Below are positions 18,626 through 28,027 of a stretch of DNA of 49,369 nt, in pieces. A program made the translations under genes and the position numbers. Positions within the stretch are counted from its first letter, which is position 1. Each line of letters begins with the position of its first letter. Origin of the DNA: Soonwooa buanensis (GTDB lineage: Bacteria; Bacteroidota; Bacteroidia; Flavobacteriales; Weeksellaceae); assembly GCF_900167905.1 (NCBI RefSeq), contig NZ_FUYZ01000014.1:1-49369 (forward strand). The letters are read 5' to 3'. Below the pieces are notes generated by a model. It did not search any database. It was not told where the DNA came from and worked only from the letters and a program-made list of their open reading frames with translations.

Positions 18626-18690
18626 ATTTATTATCTAAATTTTAATAAAAAATACCTAGAAATAGGTACATTAAATTAAAAAAACAAATA

Positions 18691-18698
18691 TAGATTTG
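18691..18698 (+). promoter_or_regulatory. -7 box for the beta-helix/adhesin pair
   Basis: TAGATTTG matches the TAnnTTTG consensus. A TTG start at 18696 would lie inside this box, which supports the ATG at 18744 as the real start of the next gene. Confidence 0.5.
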
Positions 18699-18743
18699 AC
18701 ATGTCATAAAATATTTTTATTAACAAAAAAAAAACATTTAATC

Positions 18744-19844
18744 ATGAAAAATCTATCCATTTTCAAACAGTTAGCAATAACATCTGCTTTCGTGAGCAGT
18801 ATTGCTACTAGTGCACAATCTGTTATTATTGTAGATAACAATAGTACCCAACCTGGAGTGCAGAATAATCTACAGACCGCCATTACGAATGCAGCTGCAG
18901 GAAGTACGATCTACGTACAGCCATCGTCAACCAGTTATGGTACTGTCGAGATTTCAAAAAAAATAATACTCGTAGGTGCAAAACACAGCGGTGATGATCT
19001 TAGCTCTATGATAGATTATATTAATCTAGTTGAAGGCTCTAAAGATACTACAATCAAAGGTTTAAAAATAAACACATTACAAAATGCATCGCCACAACTA
19101 TTAGAAAACATTAGCGTCAGAGAATGCAAAGTCAGTTCTTTAAATGTCTCAGCATATTCATCATTAAATAACCCCAAAAACTGGACAATTGAAGGTAATT
19201 ACATTAATGCCATTAATGCTTACTATAATGTTGAAGATTTAGTGATCAAAAATAATATTATCCAGTCATTAAATATTTACAAATCGGCGACAGTACTTAT
19301 CACTCAGAATATTTTCAATGGAAGTGGTGGCATTAGTTATTACGATCAAGACACTGGTAACAAGCTTGTAATTTCTAATTCGATTTTTATTACTAACTCT
19401 GGCTGCTTTGGTAATTATGGCATAAATATCTACGGGCGTATCGATATACAAAATAGCCTTACTTATAATTACGGATCATCTGGTGTCTATAATTTTGAAG
19501 AAAACAACAATGATAACTATGCGACACAATATACAGGCATGAAGCTAAACCAAGATCCTAAGTTTGTTAATGTTAATAAGTCGCAATCAATATCAACACA
19601 AGCAGATTATTCTATAGCCAATTATTTTGAGCTTAATTTCTTAACGGATAATCTGAGATTGCAGTCTGGCTCACCAGCAAAAGCAGCTGGTATTGCCGGT
19701 GAAGATTTAGGCATATATCAAAACTACGATTATCGTAATGTTGGTAATCCGTTCGGTATCCCAACAATAAAGATTGGTTCTTATAGCTCTAGCGTTCCTG
19801 CAGGCTCTAACCTAAGCGTTAGCATAACTGCAAAAGCACAGTAA
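18744..19844 (+). CDS. Secreted right-handed beta-helix protein
   Basis: This is a 366-residue exported protein from the ATG at 18744. The signal peptide runs to about residue 24 (SSIATSAQ). The body reads like a parallel beta-helix: an N-terminal NNLQTAITNAAAGSTIYVQP, which opens many pectate-lyase-like proteins, followed by rungs with repeated N and I (ITQNIFNGSG, VISNSIFITN, IDIQNSLTYN). No T9SS C-terminal domain is visible. It may be a polysaccharide-binding or lyase-like protein, but no catalytic residues can be assigned. It is 23 bases upstream of the large T9SS adhesin and both are probably on one mRNA. Confidence 0.7.
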   Translation: MKNLSIFKQLAITSAFVSSIATSAQSVIIVDNNSTQPGVQNNLQTAITNAAAGSTIYVQPSSTSYGTVEISKKIILVGAKHSGDDLSSMIDYINLVEGSKDTTIKGLKINTLQNASPQLLENISVRECKVSSLNVSAYSSLNNPKNWTIEGNYINAINAYYNVEDLVIKNNIIQSLNIYKSATVLITQNIFNGSGGISYYDQDTGNKLVISNSIFITNSGCFGNYGINIYGRIDIQNSLTYNYGSSGVYNFEENNNDNYATQYTGMKLNQDPKFVNVNKSQSISTQADYSIANYFELNFLTDNLRLQSGSPAKAAGIAGEDLGIYQNYDYRNVGNPFGIPTIKIGSYSSSVPAGSNLSVSITAKAQ

Positions 19845-19867
19845 TGACTTAAAAAAAAGGAAATATC

Positions 19868-22537
19868 ATGAAAAAATATATGTCAATGGTATTCCTGCTT
19901 TTGTACTTTGCTTTCGGAAGATCGCAAAACATTACGGCTGCAGAATACTTTTTTAACACAGACCCTGGCGTAGGAAATGCTACATCGATAGCACTTTCGG
20001 GGACAGATGTGACGCAAACTTACAGTATTCCAGTACCAAATGGAATGACTGGTTTTAACAATATGTTTGTTCGTGCAAAAAATGCTAACAACACATGGAG
20101 TTTTTATAATCGCGCTTCTTTTTATATTTATCAAGCAACAACACAAAGTAGTATCGCACCAATATCGGCAGCAGAATATTTCTTTGATAATGATCCTGGC
20201 CTCGGTAATGGAAATGCTTTGACAGCTAGCGGCACTGATGTTAACCAAACCTATACTGCCGTTATTCCGTCTAATATGCTAGGTTTTCATAACTTATATA
20301 TTCGTGTGAAAAACTCGAATAATGTTTGGGCTTTTTATCATCGGGCTACATTTTATATTGGTAAACTTGCTGACTTGACAATACCTGCCCTAGATGGTGG
20401 AGAATTTTTTGTAGATACTGATCCTGGCGTTGGACAAGGCAAACAAGTCACCTTAACCTCAGCAGGAACGGATACTTACACAGTTGATCTTAGTACTGTA
20501 AATATCCCTTGCGGTCTCCATAATTTTTATTTAAGAATAAAAAATAAAAATAACACCTACTCTATTTATCAATTAGCTAAGGATGTTAATGTATATGACA
20601 ATGCACCACCAACTATTCTTGCAAAAGACATATCAATAGAATTGGATGCAAATGCTAAAGCAAGCTTCAAATTTGCTGATGTTGATTTAGGAACTAAGGA
20701 CGATTGTCAATTAGCAAGTGTAACACTTAGTAAAACGGATTTTAACTGTTCTAACCTTGGTGCTAATACCGTTAAAATTACTGCTACAGATGCTCTAGGA
20801 AAAGTAAGTACTAAAGATATTATTATTACAGTTTTGGATAAAATAAAACCTGTAGCCAAGGCAAAAAATATTTCTGTTTACTTAGACGCAAATGGTAGTG
20901 TTTCTATAACTGGCGCGATGCTAAATAATGCTTCGACAGACAATTGCAGCGTTGTTGAAACAACAGTTAGCAAAGCTCAGTTCTCTTGTGCAGACCTAGG
21001 AGCCAATCAAGTAACATTAACGGTAAAAGATTCATCTGGCAATTCTGATTCAACGACAGCAACGGTTACAGTTCTAGATAATATTGCACCAACAGCAATT
21101 GCTAAAAACTATACTGCAGAATTGGGAAGCAATGGAAGTGTTAGCATTACAGCGCAAAATATCAACAATAACTCTACTGACAATTGTGGTATTTCGGAAA
21201 TGACTTTAAGCAGAACACAATTCTCATGTGGAGATATCGGAAACCAAAACGTTACGCTAACAGTTAAAGATGCTTCTGGTAATACGAGTACTGCAACGGC
21301 TGTTGTAAGCGTTGTTGATCATCAAAAACCAAATGTTTTAACAAAAAACATTACTGTAAAATTAGATGCAAATGCTTCTGCAACCATCACTGCAAATATG
21401 ATTGATAACGGATCAACTGATAATTGCGGCATTGCAGAAATCAGTGTTAACAAAACGCAATTCTCTTGTGCTAATCTAGGCTCTAATCAAGTGATATTAA
21501 GCGTAAAAGACTCTTCTGGCAACATTGCAACAGCAACTGCTACAGTTAGCGTCATAGACGATATTGCCCCAATTGCAATTGCTAAGAATTATACCGCAGA
21601 ATTGGGAAGCAATGGAAGTGTTAGCATTACAGCGCAAAATATCAACAATAACTCTACTGACAATTGTGGTATTTCGGAAATGACTTTAAGCAGAACACAA
21701 TTCTCATGTGGAGATATCGGAAACCAAAACGTTACGCTAACAGTTAAAGATGCTTCTGGTAATACGAGTACTGCAACGGCTGTTGTAAGCGTTGTTGACA
21801 ATCAAAAACCAAATGTTTTAACAAAAAACATTACTATAAAATTAGATGCAAATGCTTCTGCAACCATCACTGCAAATATGATTGATAACGGATCAACTGA
21901 CAATTGTAGCATTGTAGAAATCAGTGTTAACAAAACGCAATTCTCATGTGCTAATCTAGGCTCTAATCAAGTGACATTAAGCGTAAAAGACTCTTCTGGC
22001 AACATTGCAACAGCAACTGCTACAGTTAGCGTCATAGACGATATTGCACCTGTTGCAATAGGAAAAGACGTAAGCGTGGAAATTGCAAACAACGAAACAA
22101 GCGTCACCATTGATCCGCAAACAGTTAATAATGGATCATCTGATAATTGTGGAATTGCTAGTTACTCCTTAAGTCAGACGACCTTTACCGAAGCTGGCGT
22201 TTACAACGTGGTGTTTACCGTCAAAGACTCTTCTGGTAACCAATCTAGTATCACTGTACAAGTAACTGTAACTAAAGGTAATCTCGCATCATCCGATTTT
22301 GGTAATTCAAAAGATGAAATATTATTATATCCAAACCCAACTATGGATATTCTTAACATCGTTTCTCAAAAAGAAATAAAATATCTTACAATTATCGATG
22401 CGTCGGGAAAATTAGTTCATGGCTATAAATCTGTTAATAAAGTTGACGTTAAAAAACTACCAAGTGGCACATACTTGCTAATAATTGATACGATTGACGG
22501 TATTAGAAGAACTAAAAAATTCATTAAAAAAGATTAA
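19868..22537 (+). CDS. Large T9SS surface protein with HYR-like repeats
   Basis: This is an 889-residue exported protein. After the signal peptide (about 1-20) come three ~75-residue repeats, each opening with AEYFFxxDPGxG or GEFFVDTDPGVG and containing a FYLRIKN-type strand. From about residue 245, seven ~80-residue Ig-like repeats of HYR type follow, each with a DNC/C pair spaced like STDNCxxxEx(T/S)xxxxxFSC and a SSGN(x)A(T)ATV end. Residues ~815-889 are a type A T9SS domain (ILLYPNPTMDILNI, GTYLLII). Repeats 3-4 are duplicated almost exactly as repeats 5-6. The protein is likely a cell-surface adhesin; a ligand cannot be assigned. A polyserine-free RBS (AAAGGAAA) precedes the ATG. Confidence 0.85.
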   Translation: MKKYMSMVFLLLYFAFGRSQNITAAEYFFNTDPGVGNATSIALSGTDVTQTYSIPVPNGMTGFNNMFVRAKNANNTWSFYNRASFYIYQATTQSSIAPISAAEYFFDNDPGLGNGNALTASGTDVNQTYTAVIPSNMLGFHNLYIRVKNSNNVWAFYHRATFYIGKLADLTIPALDGGEFFVDTDPGVGQGKQVTLTSAGTDTYTVDLSTVNIPCGLHNFYLRIKNKNNTYSIYQLAKDVNVYDNAPPTILAKDISIELDANAKASFKFADVDLGTKDDCQLASVTLSKTDFNCSNLGANTVKITATDALGKVSTKDIIITVLDKIKPVAKAKNISVYLDANGSVSITGAMLNNASTDNCSVVETTVSKAQFSCADLGANQVTLTVKDSSGNSDSTTATVTVLDNIAPTAIAKNYTAELGSNGSVSITAQNINNNSTDNCGISEMTLSRTQFSCGDIGNQNVTLTVKDASGNTSTATAVVSVVDHQKPNVLTKNITVKLDANASATITANMIDNGSTDNCGIAEISVNKTQFSCANLGSNQVILSVKDSSGNIATATATVSVIDDIAPIAIAKNYTAELGSNGSVSITAQNINNNSTDNCGISEMTLSRTQFSCGDIGNQNVTLTVKDASGNTSTATAVVSVVDNQKPNVLTKNITIKLDANASATITANMIDNGSTDNCSIVEISVNKTQFSCANLGSNQVTLSVKDSSGNIATATATVSVIDDIAPVAIGKDVSVEIANNETSVTIDPQTVNNGSSDNCGIASYSLSQTTFTEAGVYNVVFTVKDSSGNQSSITVQVTVTKGNLASSDFGNSKDEILLYPNPTMDILNIVSQKEIKYLTIIDASGKLVHGYKSVNKVDVKKLPSGTYLLIIDTIDGIRRTKKFIKKD
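21116..22048 (+). repeat. 480-bp near-perfect tandem duplication inside the adhesin gene
   Basis: Bases 21116-21568 recur at 21596-22048 with a period of 480 bp (160 codons, two Ig-like repeats). I count about 10 differences in 453 positions. The stretch 21116-21318 is identical to 21596-21798. The rest of the repeats differ much more, so this is a recent duplication or conversion event. Confidence 0.92.
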
Positions 22538-22550
22538 TAACATCTATTAA

Positions 22551-22585
22551 AAAGAGGCTGTCTCAAAATGACAGTCTCTTTTTTT
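22551..22585 (+). terminator. Intrinsic terminator of the adhesin operon
   Basis: A 12-bp stem with one G-T pair (22551-22562 with 22570-22581) and a loop TCAAAAT is followed by a T run. It ends the 18744-22537 unit. Confidence 0.85.
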
Positions 22586-22734
22586 GTTATGATTTTAAAG
22601 AATAATTTACAAATTTACCAAGCTGAAGAAAGCAATTTAAAAGGATATTCTATTCCAATAAAACAATTTTTGGCCTAAACTATATTTTAACTTTTCATTA
22701 AACCTTAACTTTTTAATATCTAAATTTTTAATCG

Positions 22735-22742
22735 TATTTTTG
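22735..22742 (+). promoter_or_regulatory. -7 box for ahcY
   Basis: TATTTTTG is a perfect TAnnTTTG match 20 bases before the ATG, giving a leader of roughly 15 bases. Confidence 0.55.
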
Positions 22743-22762
22743 CACCAAATTTCATTAAGAAT

Positions 22763-24076
22763 ATGAGTACAACAACACAATATGTTCCTTACAAGGTTAA
22801 GGATATTTCTCTAGCAGAATGGGGAAGAAAAGAAATTACGTTAGCAGAAGCTGAAATGCCCGGTTTGATGGCGATTCGTGAAGAATACGGACCATCTCAA
22901 CCATTGAAAGGTGCTAGAATTGCAGGATGTCTTCACATGACAATTCAAACTGCTGTTCTTATCGAAACTTTGGTGGCTCTTGGTGCAGAAGTTACTTGGT
23001 CTTCTTGTAATATTTTCTCAACTCAGGATCACGCTGCTGCGGCGATTGCTGCTGCTGGAATTCCAGTTTATGCTTGGAAAGGTCTTAACGAAGAGGAATT
23101 CGATTGGTGTATTGAGCAAACTTTGTTCTTCGGCGAAGATAGAAAACCATTAAACATGATTTTGGATGATGGTGGAGATTTAACAAACATGGTTTTTGAT
23201 AGATATCCAGAATTCACAAAAGATATCAAAGGACTTTCTGAAGAAACAACAACAGGTGTTCACAGATTGTACGAAAGAATGAAAAACGGAACTTTAGTAA
23301 TGCCTGCAATCAACGTAAACGATTCGGTTACTAAGTCTAAATTTGATAACAAATACGGTTGTAAAGAATCTGCTGTTGATGCGGTAAGAAGAGCAACTGA
23401 CGTAATGCTTGCTGGTAAAAGAGTGGTTGTTTGTGGCTACGGAGACGTTGGTAAAGGTACTGCAGCATCTTTCAGAGGAGCTGGTTCTATTGTTACAGTT
23501 ACGGAAATCGACCCAATTTGTGCGCTTCAAGCTGCAATGGACGGTTACGAAGTAAAAAGATTAGATACAGTTGTTGATAACGCAGATATCGTAATTACGA
23601 CGACTGGTAACTTCAACATCGTAAGACCTGAGCATTTCAAGAAAATGAAAGATAAAACGATCGTTTGTAATATCGGACACTTCGATAACGAAATCGATAT
23701 GGCTTGGTTAAACGAAAACTACGGTTCAACAAAAACTGAAGTTAAGCCTCAAGTAGACATCTACACTATCGATGGTAAAGAAATCATCATCTTGGCTGAA
23801 GGTCGTTTAGTAAACTTAGGTTGTGCAACTGGTCATCCATCTTTTGTAATGTCGAACTCGTTCTCGAACCAAACTTTGGCTCAGATCGAATTATGGACAA
23901 ATTCTGCAGCTTACGGAAACGAAGTTTACATGTTGCCTAAACATTTAGATGAAAAAGTAGCCGCTTTACACCTTAAGAAATTAAGCGTTGAGCTAGAAAC
24001 TCTTTCTCCTGCACAAGCTGATTATATCGGTGTTCCAGTTGAAGGACCTTTCAAACCTGAATATTACAGATACTAA
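22763..24076 (+). CDS. ahcY: S-adenosylhomocysteinase
   Basis: This cytosolic NAD+-dependent enzyme splits S-adenosylhomocysteine into adenosine and homocysteine and so keeps methylation running. It has 437 residues, the usual bacterial length. Motifs visible are [20 protein letters not shown] near the N-terminus, the Rossmann site [34 protein letters not shown] and [10 protein letters not shown]. The C-terminal PFKPEYYRY is the family's conserved tail that closes the NAD site of the neighbouring subunit. It is a single-gene unit with its own promoter box (22735-22742) and terminator (24101-24136). Confidence 0.97.
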   Translation: MSTTTQYVPYKVKDISLAEWGRKEITLAEAEMPGLMAIREEYGPSQPLKGARIAGCLHMTIQTAVLIETLVALGAEVTWSSCNIFSTQDHAAAAIAAAGIPVYAWKGLNEEEFDWCIEQTLFFGEDRKPLNMILDDGGDLTNMVFDRYPEFTKDIKGLSEETTTGVHRLYERMKNGTLVMPAINVNDSVTKSKFDNKYGCKESAVDAVRRATDVMLAGKRVVVCGYGDVGKGTAASFRGAGSIVTVTEIDPICALQAAMDGYEVKRLDTVVDNADIVITTTGNFNIVRPEHFKKMKDKTIVCNIGHFDNEIDMAWLNENYGSTKTEVKPQVDIYTIDGKEIIILAEGRLVNLGCATGHPSFVMSNSFSNQTLAQIELWTNSAAYGNEVYMLPKHLDEKVAALHLKKLSVELETLSPAQADYIGVPVEGPFKPEYYRY

Positions 24077-24100
24077 GACTTCTTAGTTTTTAAAATATCT

Positions 24101-24136
24101 AAATCCCGTTTCAAAATTTGGAGCGGGATTTTTGTT
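24101..24136 (+). terminator. Intrinsic terminator of ahcY
   Basis: AAATCCCG (24101-24108) pairs with CGGGATTT (24124-24131) and is followed by TTGTTT. The loop of 15 bases is long but the stem and T-rich tail are convincing. Confidence 0.75.
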
Positions 24137-24192
24137 TAATATAAAATACCACACTTTAAGAAAAATATTTAAAAACAAAAGTCTCTAATTTT

Positions 24193-24200
24193 TATATTTG
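24193..24200 (+). promoter_or_regulatory. -7 box for the TMEM175-like gene
   Basis: TATATTTG matches TAnnTTTG. The alternative TTG start at 24198 falls inside it, so translation should begin at the ATG at 24216. Confidence 0.55.
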
Positions 24201-24215
24201 CAAAAAATACAACTG

Positions 24216-24785
24216 ATGACAACGGGACGATTAGAAGCCTTCAGCGATGGTGTTATAGCCATTATTATTACAATCATGGTTTTATCATTGCAAATTCCGA
24301 CCACTCCCGATTGGTCTGGCATTAGAGCATTGGCTCCAAAATTTGTAAGTTATATCCTGAGTTTTATATACGTTGGAATATATTGGAACAACCATCACCA
24401 CCTTATTTTTAACACCAACAAAGTAAACGGAAATATCATGTGGAGTAATCTCGCATTTTTGTTTACCCTTTCATTAATGCCGTTTTCTACCGCTTGGATG
24501 GGAGAACATCAATTCAAGATGAATACGACCATACTCTATGGTATTGTGTTAATGTCAAACGCTGTAACTTACGGGATATTATCATACTTTATCGCCAAAA
24601 ATGAAGGTAAAAATTCGGAGTTTGTGAAAGCAATCGGTGGCGGAACCAAAGAAAAACTATCAATTGCAATTTATCTTTTAGGCATTACGGTTTCGTTTTT
24701 CGAGCCTTACATTGCTTTAGTTTTCTATTATATTGTAGCACTAATGTGGATTATCCCTGACAAACGATTAACCGAAAAAGAATAA
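24216..24785 (+). CDS. TMEM175/DUF1211 family potassium channel-like protein
   Basis: This is a 189-residue integral membrane protein. It opens with TTGRLEAFSDGVIAIIITIM, which holds the R...FSDGV signature of the TMEM175 family. About six transmembrane segments follow, with an H-rich YWNNHHHLIF in the loop after segment 2, as is usual. Family members studied in bacteria and lysosomes form tetrameric cation channels selective for K+ or H+, with the FSD helix lining the pore. The single-domain bacterial form fits this length. The gene stands alone and converges on the T9SS protein at 24833-25627. Confidence 0.85.
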   Translation: MTTGRLEAFSDGVIAIIITIMVLSLQIPTTPDWSGIRALAPKFVSYILSFIYVGIYWNNHHHLIFNTNKVNGNIMWSNLAFLFTLSLMPFSTAWMGEHQFKMNTTILYGIVLMSNAVTYGILSYFIAKNEGKNSEFVKAIGGGTKEKLSIAIYLLGITVSFFEPYIALVFYYIVALMWIIPDKRLTEKE

Positions 24786-24792
24786 CATAGCA

Positions 24793-24818
24793 AAAGCCTT
24801 TTCAGATGAAGAGGCTTT
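24793..24818. terminator. Hairpin between convergent genes
   Basis: An 11-bp stem (24793-24803 with 24808-24818, one G-T pair) with a 4-base loop separates the TMEM175-like gene from the convergent T9SS gene. The downstream T tract is weak on both strands, so efficiency is uncertain. Confidence 0.6.
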
Positions 24819-24832
24819 ATATTTATTCTTTA

Positions 24833-25627
24833 TTAATCTTTAATAAATTTATGCATTTTAGCACCTTTATCATCTCCGATTCTTAACATATAAGTTCCTT
24901 TTGGTAATTTTGAAACATCCAATGATAACTTCTTAGAATCATAAAACTGTTTTTGAATTAATTTTCCAGAAATATCAAATATGCCAATAGATGTTATTTT
25001 GATTTCACTATCAATATGTAAAAAATCTTTTGTAGGATTAGGATACATAGATAATTTTGTTTGGTCTATATCCTGTGTAGCTGCAAATGGAATATTAAAC
25101 CGAACATTGTCTAAACTTAGATAAAACTGATCTGGATCCGAAAAGGCACGAAAAGAAACATAATAAACACCATCTGCAGGCACATTGAAATTAACATATG
25201 CAGTTTCATACGGATAATTTGTAATATCTTCATTAACCCACAAACGCGTAGTTTGCGCTTCAACAGTCGGAGCTGTACCTATCAAAACTTCCATTTTTTC
25301 TGGAAACCATGCATCGGTACCCATATAATCAAAACTCAATAGTACTGGCTGACCAGCTTTCATATTAATACCTCGAGTAAATAAATAAGAATTGGCTGCG
25401 TTTTCATGAAAATAATACATCATGTAATTACTTCCTTCCGATGGAGCCGGCGTTTGTGAAGACGCTTGTGTCACTGCCCAGTTGTTACCTGTCCCTGCAT
25501 TTATAATCGTCCATCCATCAAGGTCTGCTGTTTCAAAACCATAAGAATATGGTAACTCCGCAGTGTTCTGCCCATATAAAGAAGTAAGTCCAAAACATGA
25601 AATACCCAATAGTAATTTTTTTATCAT
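24833..25627 (-). CDS. T9SS secreted protein with choice-of-anchor J-like domain
   Basis: This is a 264-residue exported protein. The signal peptide ends at about residue 19 (SLYGQ). Residues 25-185 resemble a cleaved-adhesin/choice-of-anchor J jelly-roll module: PYSYGFETADLDGWTIINAG near the start, a YLFTRGINMKAGQP middle and VYYVSFRAFSDPDQFYLSLD with DNVRF at the end. Residues ~195-264 are a type A T9SS domain (LSMYPNPTKDFLHI, IFDISGKLI, GTYMLRI). Modules of this sort bind carbohydrates or other surfaces in several Bacteroidota. It is monocistronic. Confidence 0.85.
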   Translation of the reverse strand: MIKKLLLGISCFGLTSLYGQNTAELPYSYGFETADLDGWTIINAGTGNNWAVTQASSQTPAPSEGSNYMMYYFHENAANSYLFTRGINMKAGQPVLLSFDYMGTDAWFPEKMEVLIGTAPTVEAQTTRLWVNEDITNYPYETAYVNFNVPADGVYYVSFRAFSDPDQFYLSLDNVRFNIPFAATQDIDQTKLSMYPNPTKDFLHIDSEIKITSIGIFDISGKLIQKQFYDSKKLSLDVSKLPKGTYMLRIGDDKGAKMHKFIKD

Positions 25628-25795
25628 AATTTTTTATTTTTAAGTGTATTACAATATACAATTTATTTTTTTTGAACTTAACATTAAGAACATTCAATTG
25701 TTTCCAAATCTTAGATCACGAAAATTGAAAGCCATTTGCATCAAAAAACAATTTTAGATTCCGTAAATTCGCTTATTAATTTTTAAATCTTCATA

Positions 25796-27238
25796 ATGGA
25801 ATATTCACAATTAGAACCTAAAAATATTTGGAAGAATTTTGCATTGCTAAATGCGGTGCCACGTCCTTCGAAAAAAGAAGAGCGTGTTATTGCTTTCATC
25901 AAAAAATTTGGTGAAGACTTAGGCTTAGACACATTGGTTGACGAAGTTGGCAACGTTATCATTCGTAAACCTGCAACTTCTGGTATGGAAAATCGTCAGC
26001 CAATCGTTATGCAATCGCACCTTGACATGGTTTGTCAAAAAAACAGCGATGTCGATTTTGACTTTGATACGCAAGGTATCCAAATGTATGTTGATGGCGA
26101 TTGGGTAAAAGCAAAAGGTACAACTTTAGGTGCAGACAATGGACTAGGCGTCGCGACTATTATGACTATTTTGGAAAGTAATGACATCCCACATCCTGCA
26201 CTGGAAGCACTTTTCACGATAGACGAAGAAACTGGTATGACGGGGGCTTTAGGCCTTAAAGGCGGACTTTTGCACGGCGATATTTTATTAAATCTTGACA
26301 CCGAAGAAGATGACGAGATCGATATCGGTTGTGCTGGTGGTGTCGATGTTACAGCGACGGCGACCTTCGGGACTGTTGATGCAAAAGCTGATGTATATAC
26401 AATCCAGATTAAAGGTTTACAAGGTGGACATTCTGGGATGGACATCCACAAAGGTTTTGGAAACGCTAACAAAATCCTTGGCAGATTTTTATTTGAAGGT
26501 TTAAATAATGACATTCAAATTATTAATATCGATGGCGGTGGACTTAGAAATGCAATCCCGAGAGAAGCAAAAGCTATCGTTTCTGTTGCTAATGCTGCGG
26601 ATTTTGAAAAAGTAACTTCCGATCTCAAAGCAAGTATTCTTGAAGAATTTGCTAGCATAGAAAAAGATATAGTTATCACGATTGAAAAATCATCTTCGAG
26701 CGACAAAGCTCTAAGTTTTGAAGATTCAAAAAAAGTGATTTATTCGATAAATGCAGCTCACAATGGTGTTTTCCGTATGAGTCCTGATGTTGAAGGTCTA
26801 GTAGAAGCATCTAATAATGTGGCGCGCGTTGAGGTTAAAGATGGCGCTGTTAAGATTTTAAACTTAACAAGATCTTCTGTTGATTCTACTAAAACTGAAG
26901 TTGCGCAACAGCTGATTTCTTCGTTTGAAAGCAATGGCATCAAAACCGAATTGACAGGAAGTTACCCAGGTTGGAAGCCAAATCCAGGTGCAGAAATTAT
27001 CCAGATAATGACTGATCTTTACGAAAAGGATTTCGGTGCAAAACCAATGGTTGTTGCTTGTCACGCGGGATTAGAATGTGGCATTATCGGTACCAATTAT
27101 CCTAAGATGGAAATGGTAAGTTTTGGGCCAACCATCAAAGGTGCACACTCTCCAGACGAAAGAGCGAGCATTTCTTCGGTTCAGAAATTCTGGAAATATC
27201 TACAAGAGATTTTACAAAATATCCCTGAAAAGAAATAA
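25796..27238 (+). CDS. pepD: Aminoacyl-histidine dipeptidase (M20C)
   Basis: This cytosolic dinuclear zinc dipeptidase (carnosinase-like PepD) cleaves Xaa-His dipeptides. It is 480 residues. Zinc ligands and catalytic residues sit in MQSHLDMVCQ (His), GADNGLG (bridging Asp), TIDEETGMTG (catalytic Glu and Glu ligand), NLDTEEDDEIDIGCAGG (Asp ligand) and ACHAGLECGI (C-terminal His). A lid/dimerisation domain is inserted at roughly residues 205-400. A near-consensus promoter box (TAAATTCG, 25763-25770) precedes it and a perfect terminator follows at 27253-27290. Confidence 0.95.
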   Translation: MEYSQLEPKNIWKNFALLNAVPRPSKKEERVIAFIKKFGEDLGLDTLVDEVGNVIIRKPATSGMENRQPIVMQSHLDMVCQKNSDVDFDFDTQGIQMYVDGDWVKAKGTTLGADNGLGVATIMTILESNDIPHPALEALFTIDEETGMTGALGLKGGLLHGDILLNLDTEEDDEIDIGCAGGVDVTATATFGTVDAKADVYTIQIKGLQGGHSGMDIHKGFGNANKILGRFLFEGLNNDIQIINIDGGGLRNAIPREAKAIVSVANAADFEKVTSDLKASILEEFASIEKDIVITIEKSSSSDKALSFEDSKKVIYSINAAHNGVFRMSPDVEGLVEASNNVARVEVKDGAVKILNLTRSSVDSTKTEVAQQLISSFESNGIKTELTGSYPGWKPNPGAEIIQIMTDLYEKDFGAKPMVVACHAGLECGIIGTNYPKMEMVSFGPTIKGAHSPDERASISSVQKFWKYLQEILQNIPEKK

Positions 27239-27252
27239 TCTCTTTTAATCAT

Positions 27253-27290
27253 AAAAAAACGCCTTTCAAATGTTTGAAAGGCGTTTTTTT
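27253..27290. terminator. Perfect bidirectional terminator
   Basis: An 18-bp perfect inverted repeat with a two-base centre starts with A7 and ends with T7. It serves pepD and the convergent DUF3060 gene. Confidence 0.95.
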
Positions 27291-27300
27291 AGCATTTTCT

Positions 27301-27732
27301 TTATCGTTTGATAACACCTGCGCCAGGTCCAGAGACCTTTACATTAGGACGTTTTGACTTATTATCAGTCGTTTTATAATAGACCTTAGAACTCGAACCA
27401 CCAATGGATACGTTATTCACTTTGTCAACATAAACAGTGTTACCAGCGCCTTCCACAACAATTTTGGATGCAAAACCATTAACGGTAATCACATTGCTTG
27501 TGCCTTCAATCAAAAGTGTCCCACCTGTCAGAGAAAAAGTCTTTTTGTGTCCTACACCTTCTACATGTACATTTCCGTTTTCTTCGGTAATATCGCCCGC
27601 TGTCCCTGCTTTTCCTCCAGCTTTACTCGCCATATCGACTGCATCATTTAGGATACCGCCAAGACTTTGACTATAAACATTGCTAAAAGCGAAGCCTAAA
27701 ACTAACATTAATACAAATTTTAATTTTTTCAT
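27301..27732 (-). CDS. DUF3060 domain-containing secreted protein
   Basis: This is a 143-residue exported protein with a signal peptide to about residue 21 (FSNVYSQ). The mature part is a small beta-solenoid with a rough period: GNVHVEGVGHKKTF, then GTLLIEGTSNVITVNG, then SKIVVEGAGNTVYVDKV and NNVSIGGSSSKVYY, which is the pattern of DUF3060. The tail ends in PGAGVIKR. No enzymatic residues are evident. Function is unknown; it is probably periplasmic or on the cell surface. Its 5' side faces a ~295-base AT-rich gap shared with the M4 protease gene. Confidence 0.75.
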   Translation of the reverse strand: MKKLKFVLMLVLGFAFSNVYSQSLGGILNDAVDMASKAGGKAGTAGDITEENGNVHVEGVGHKKTFSLTGGTLLIEGTSNVITVNGFASKIVVEGAGNTVYVDKVNNVSIGGSSSKVYYKTTDNKSKRPNVKVSGPGAGVIKR

Positions 27733-28027
27733 TTGGTTTTTATTTAGATTATCTATACATATTTAACGATTAAATCAAAATAAAATTCCTTAATAAATAT
27801 TAAATAATTAATAATTTATTGTGAAAGAAATTATTTTTCAACATAAAATAAAACAAATTAAAAATATTAATCAAACAAAGATTAAAGCAACCAATTATTA
27901 AATATTTTATTTAAATAATTTAAAAAATGAAAAAAATATTTAGAAAAAAAGGATTAAACAATGACATTAATCATAATTTTTTATTAATTTGGCGCAACAT
28001 TAAATCGCATATAATTAAAATTTAGTA
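27733..28027. other. Divergent AT-rich intergenic region
   Basis: This 295-base region is extremely AT-rich and has no convincing ORF. It must hold promoters for both flanking genes. Near-matches to TAnnTTTG occur on both strands (for example TAATTTGG ahead of 28028), but none is exact, so I do not place a promoter. Confidence 0.4.

Noticed and set aside
20600-22250. Regular repeats that could suggest a CRISPR array
   Set aside because: The period is ~240 bp, in frame, and encodes Ig-like domains; there are no short direct repeats with unique spacers.
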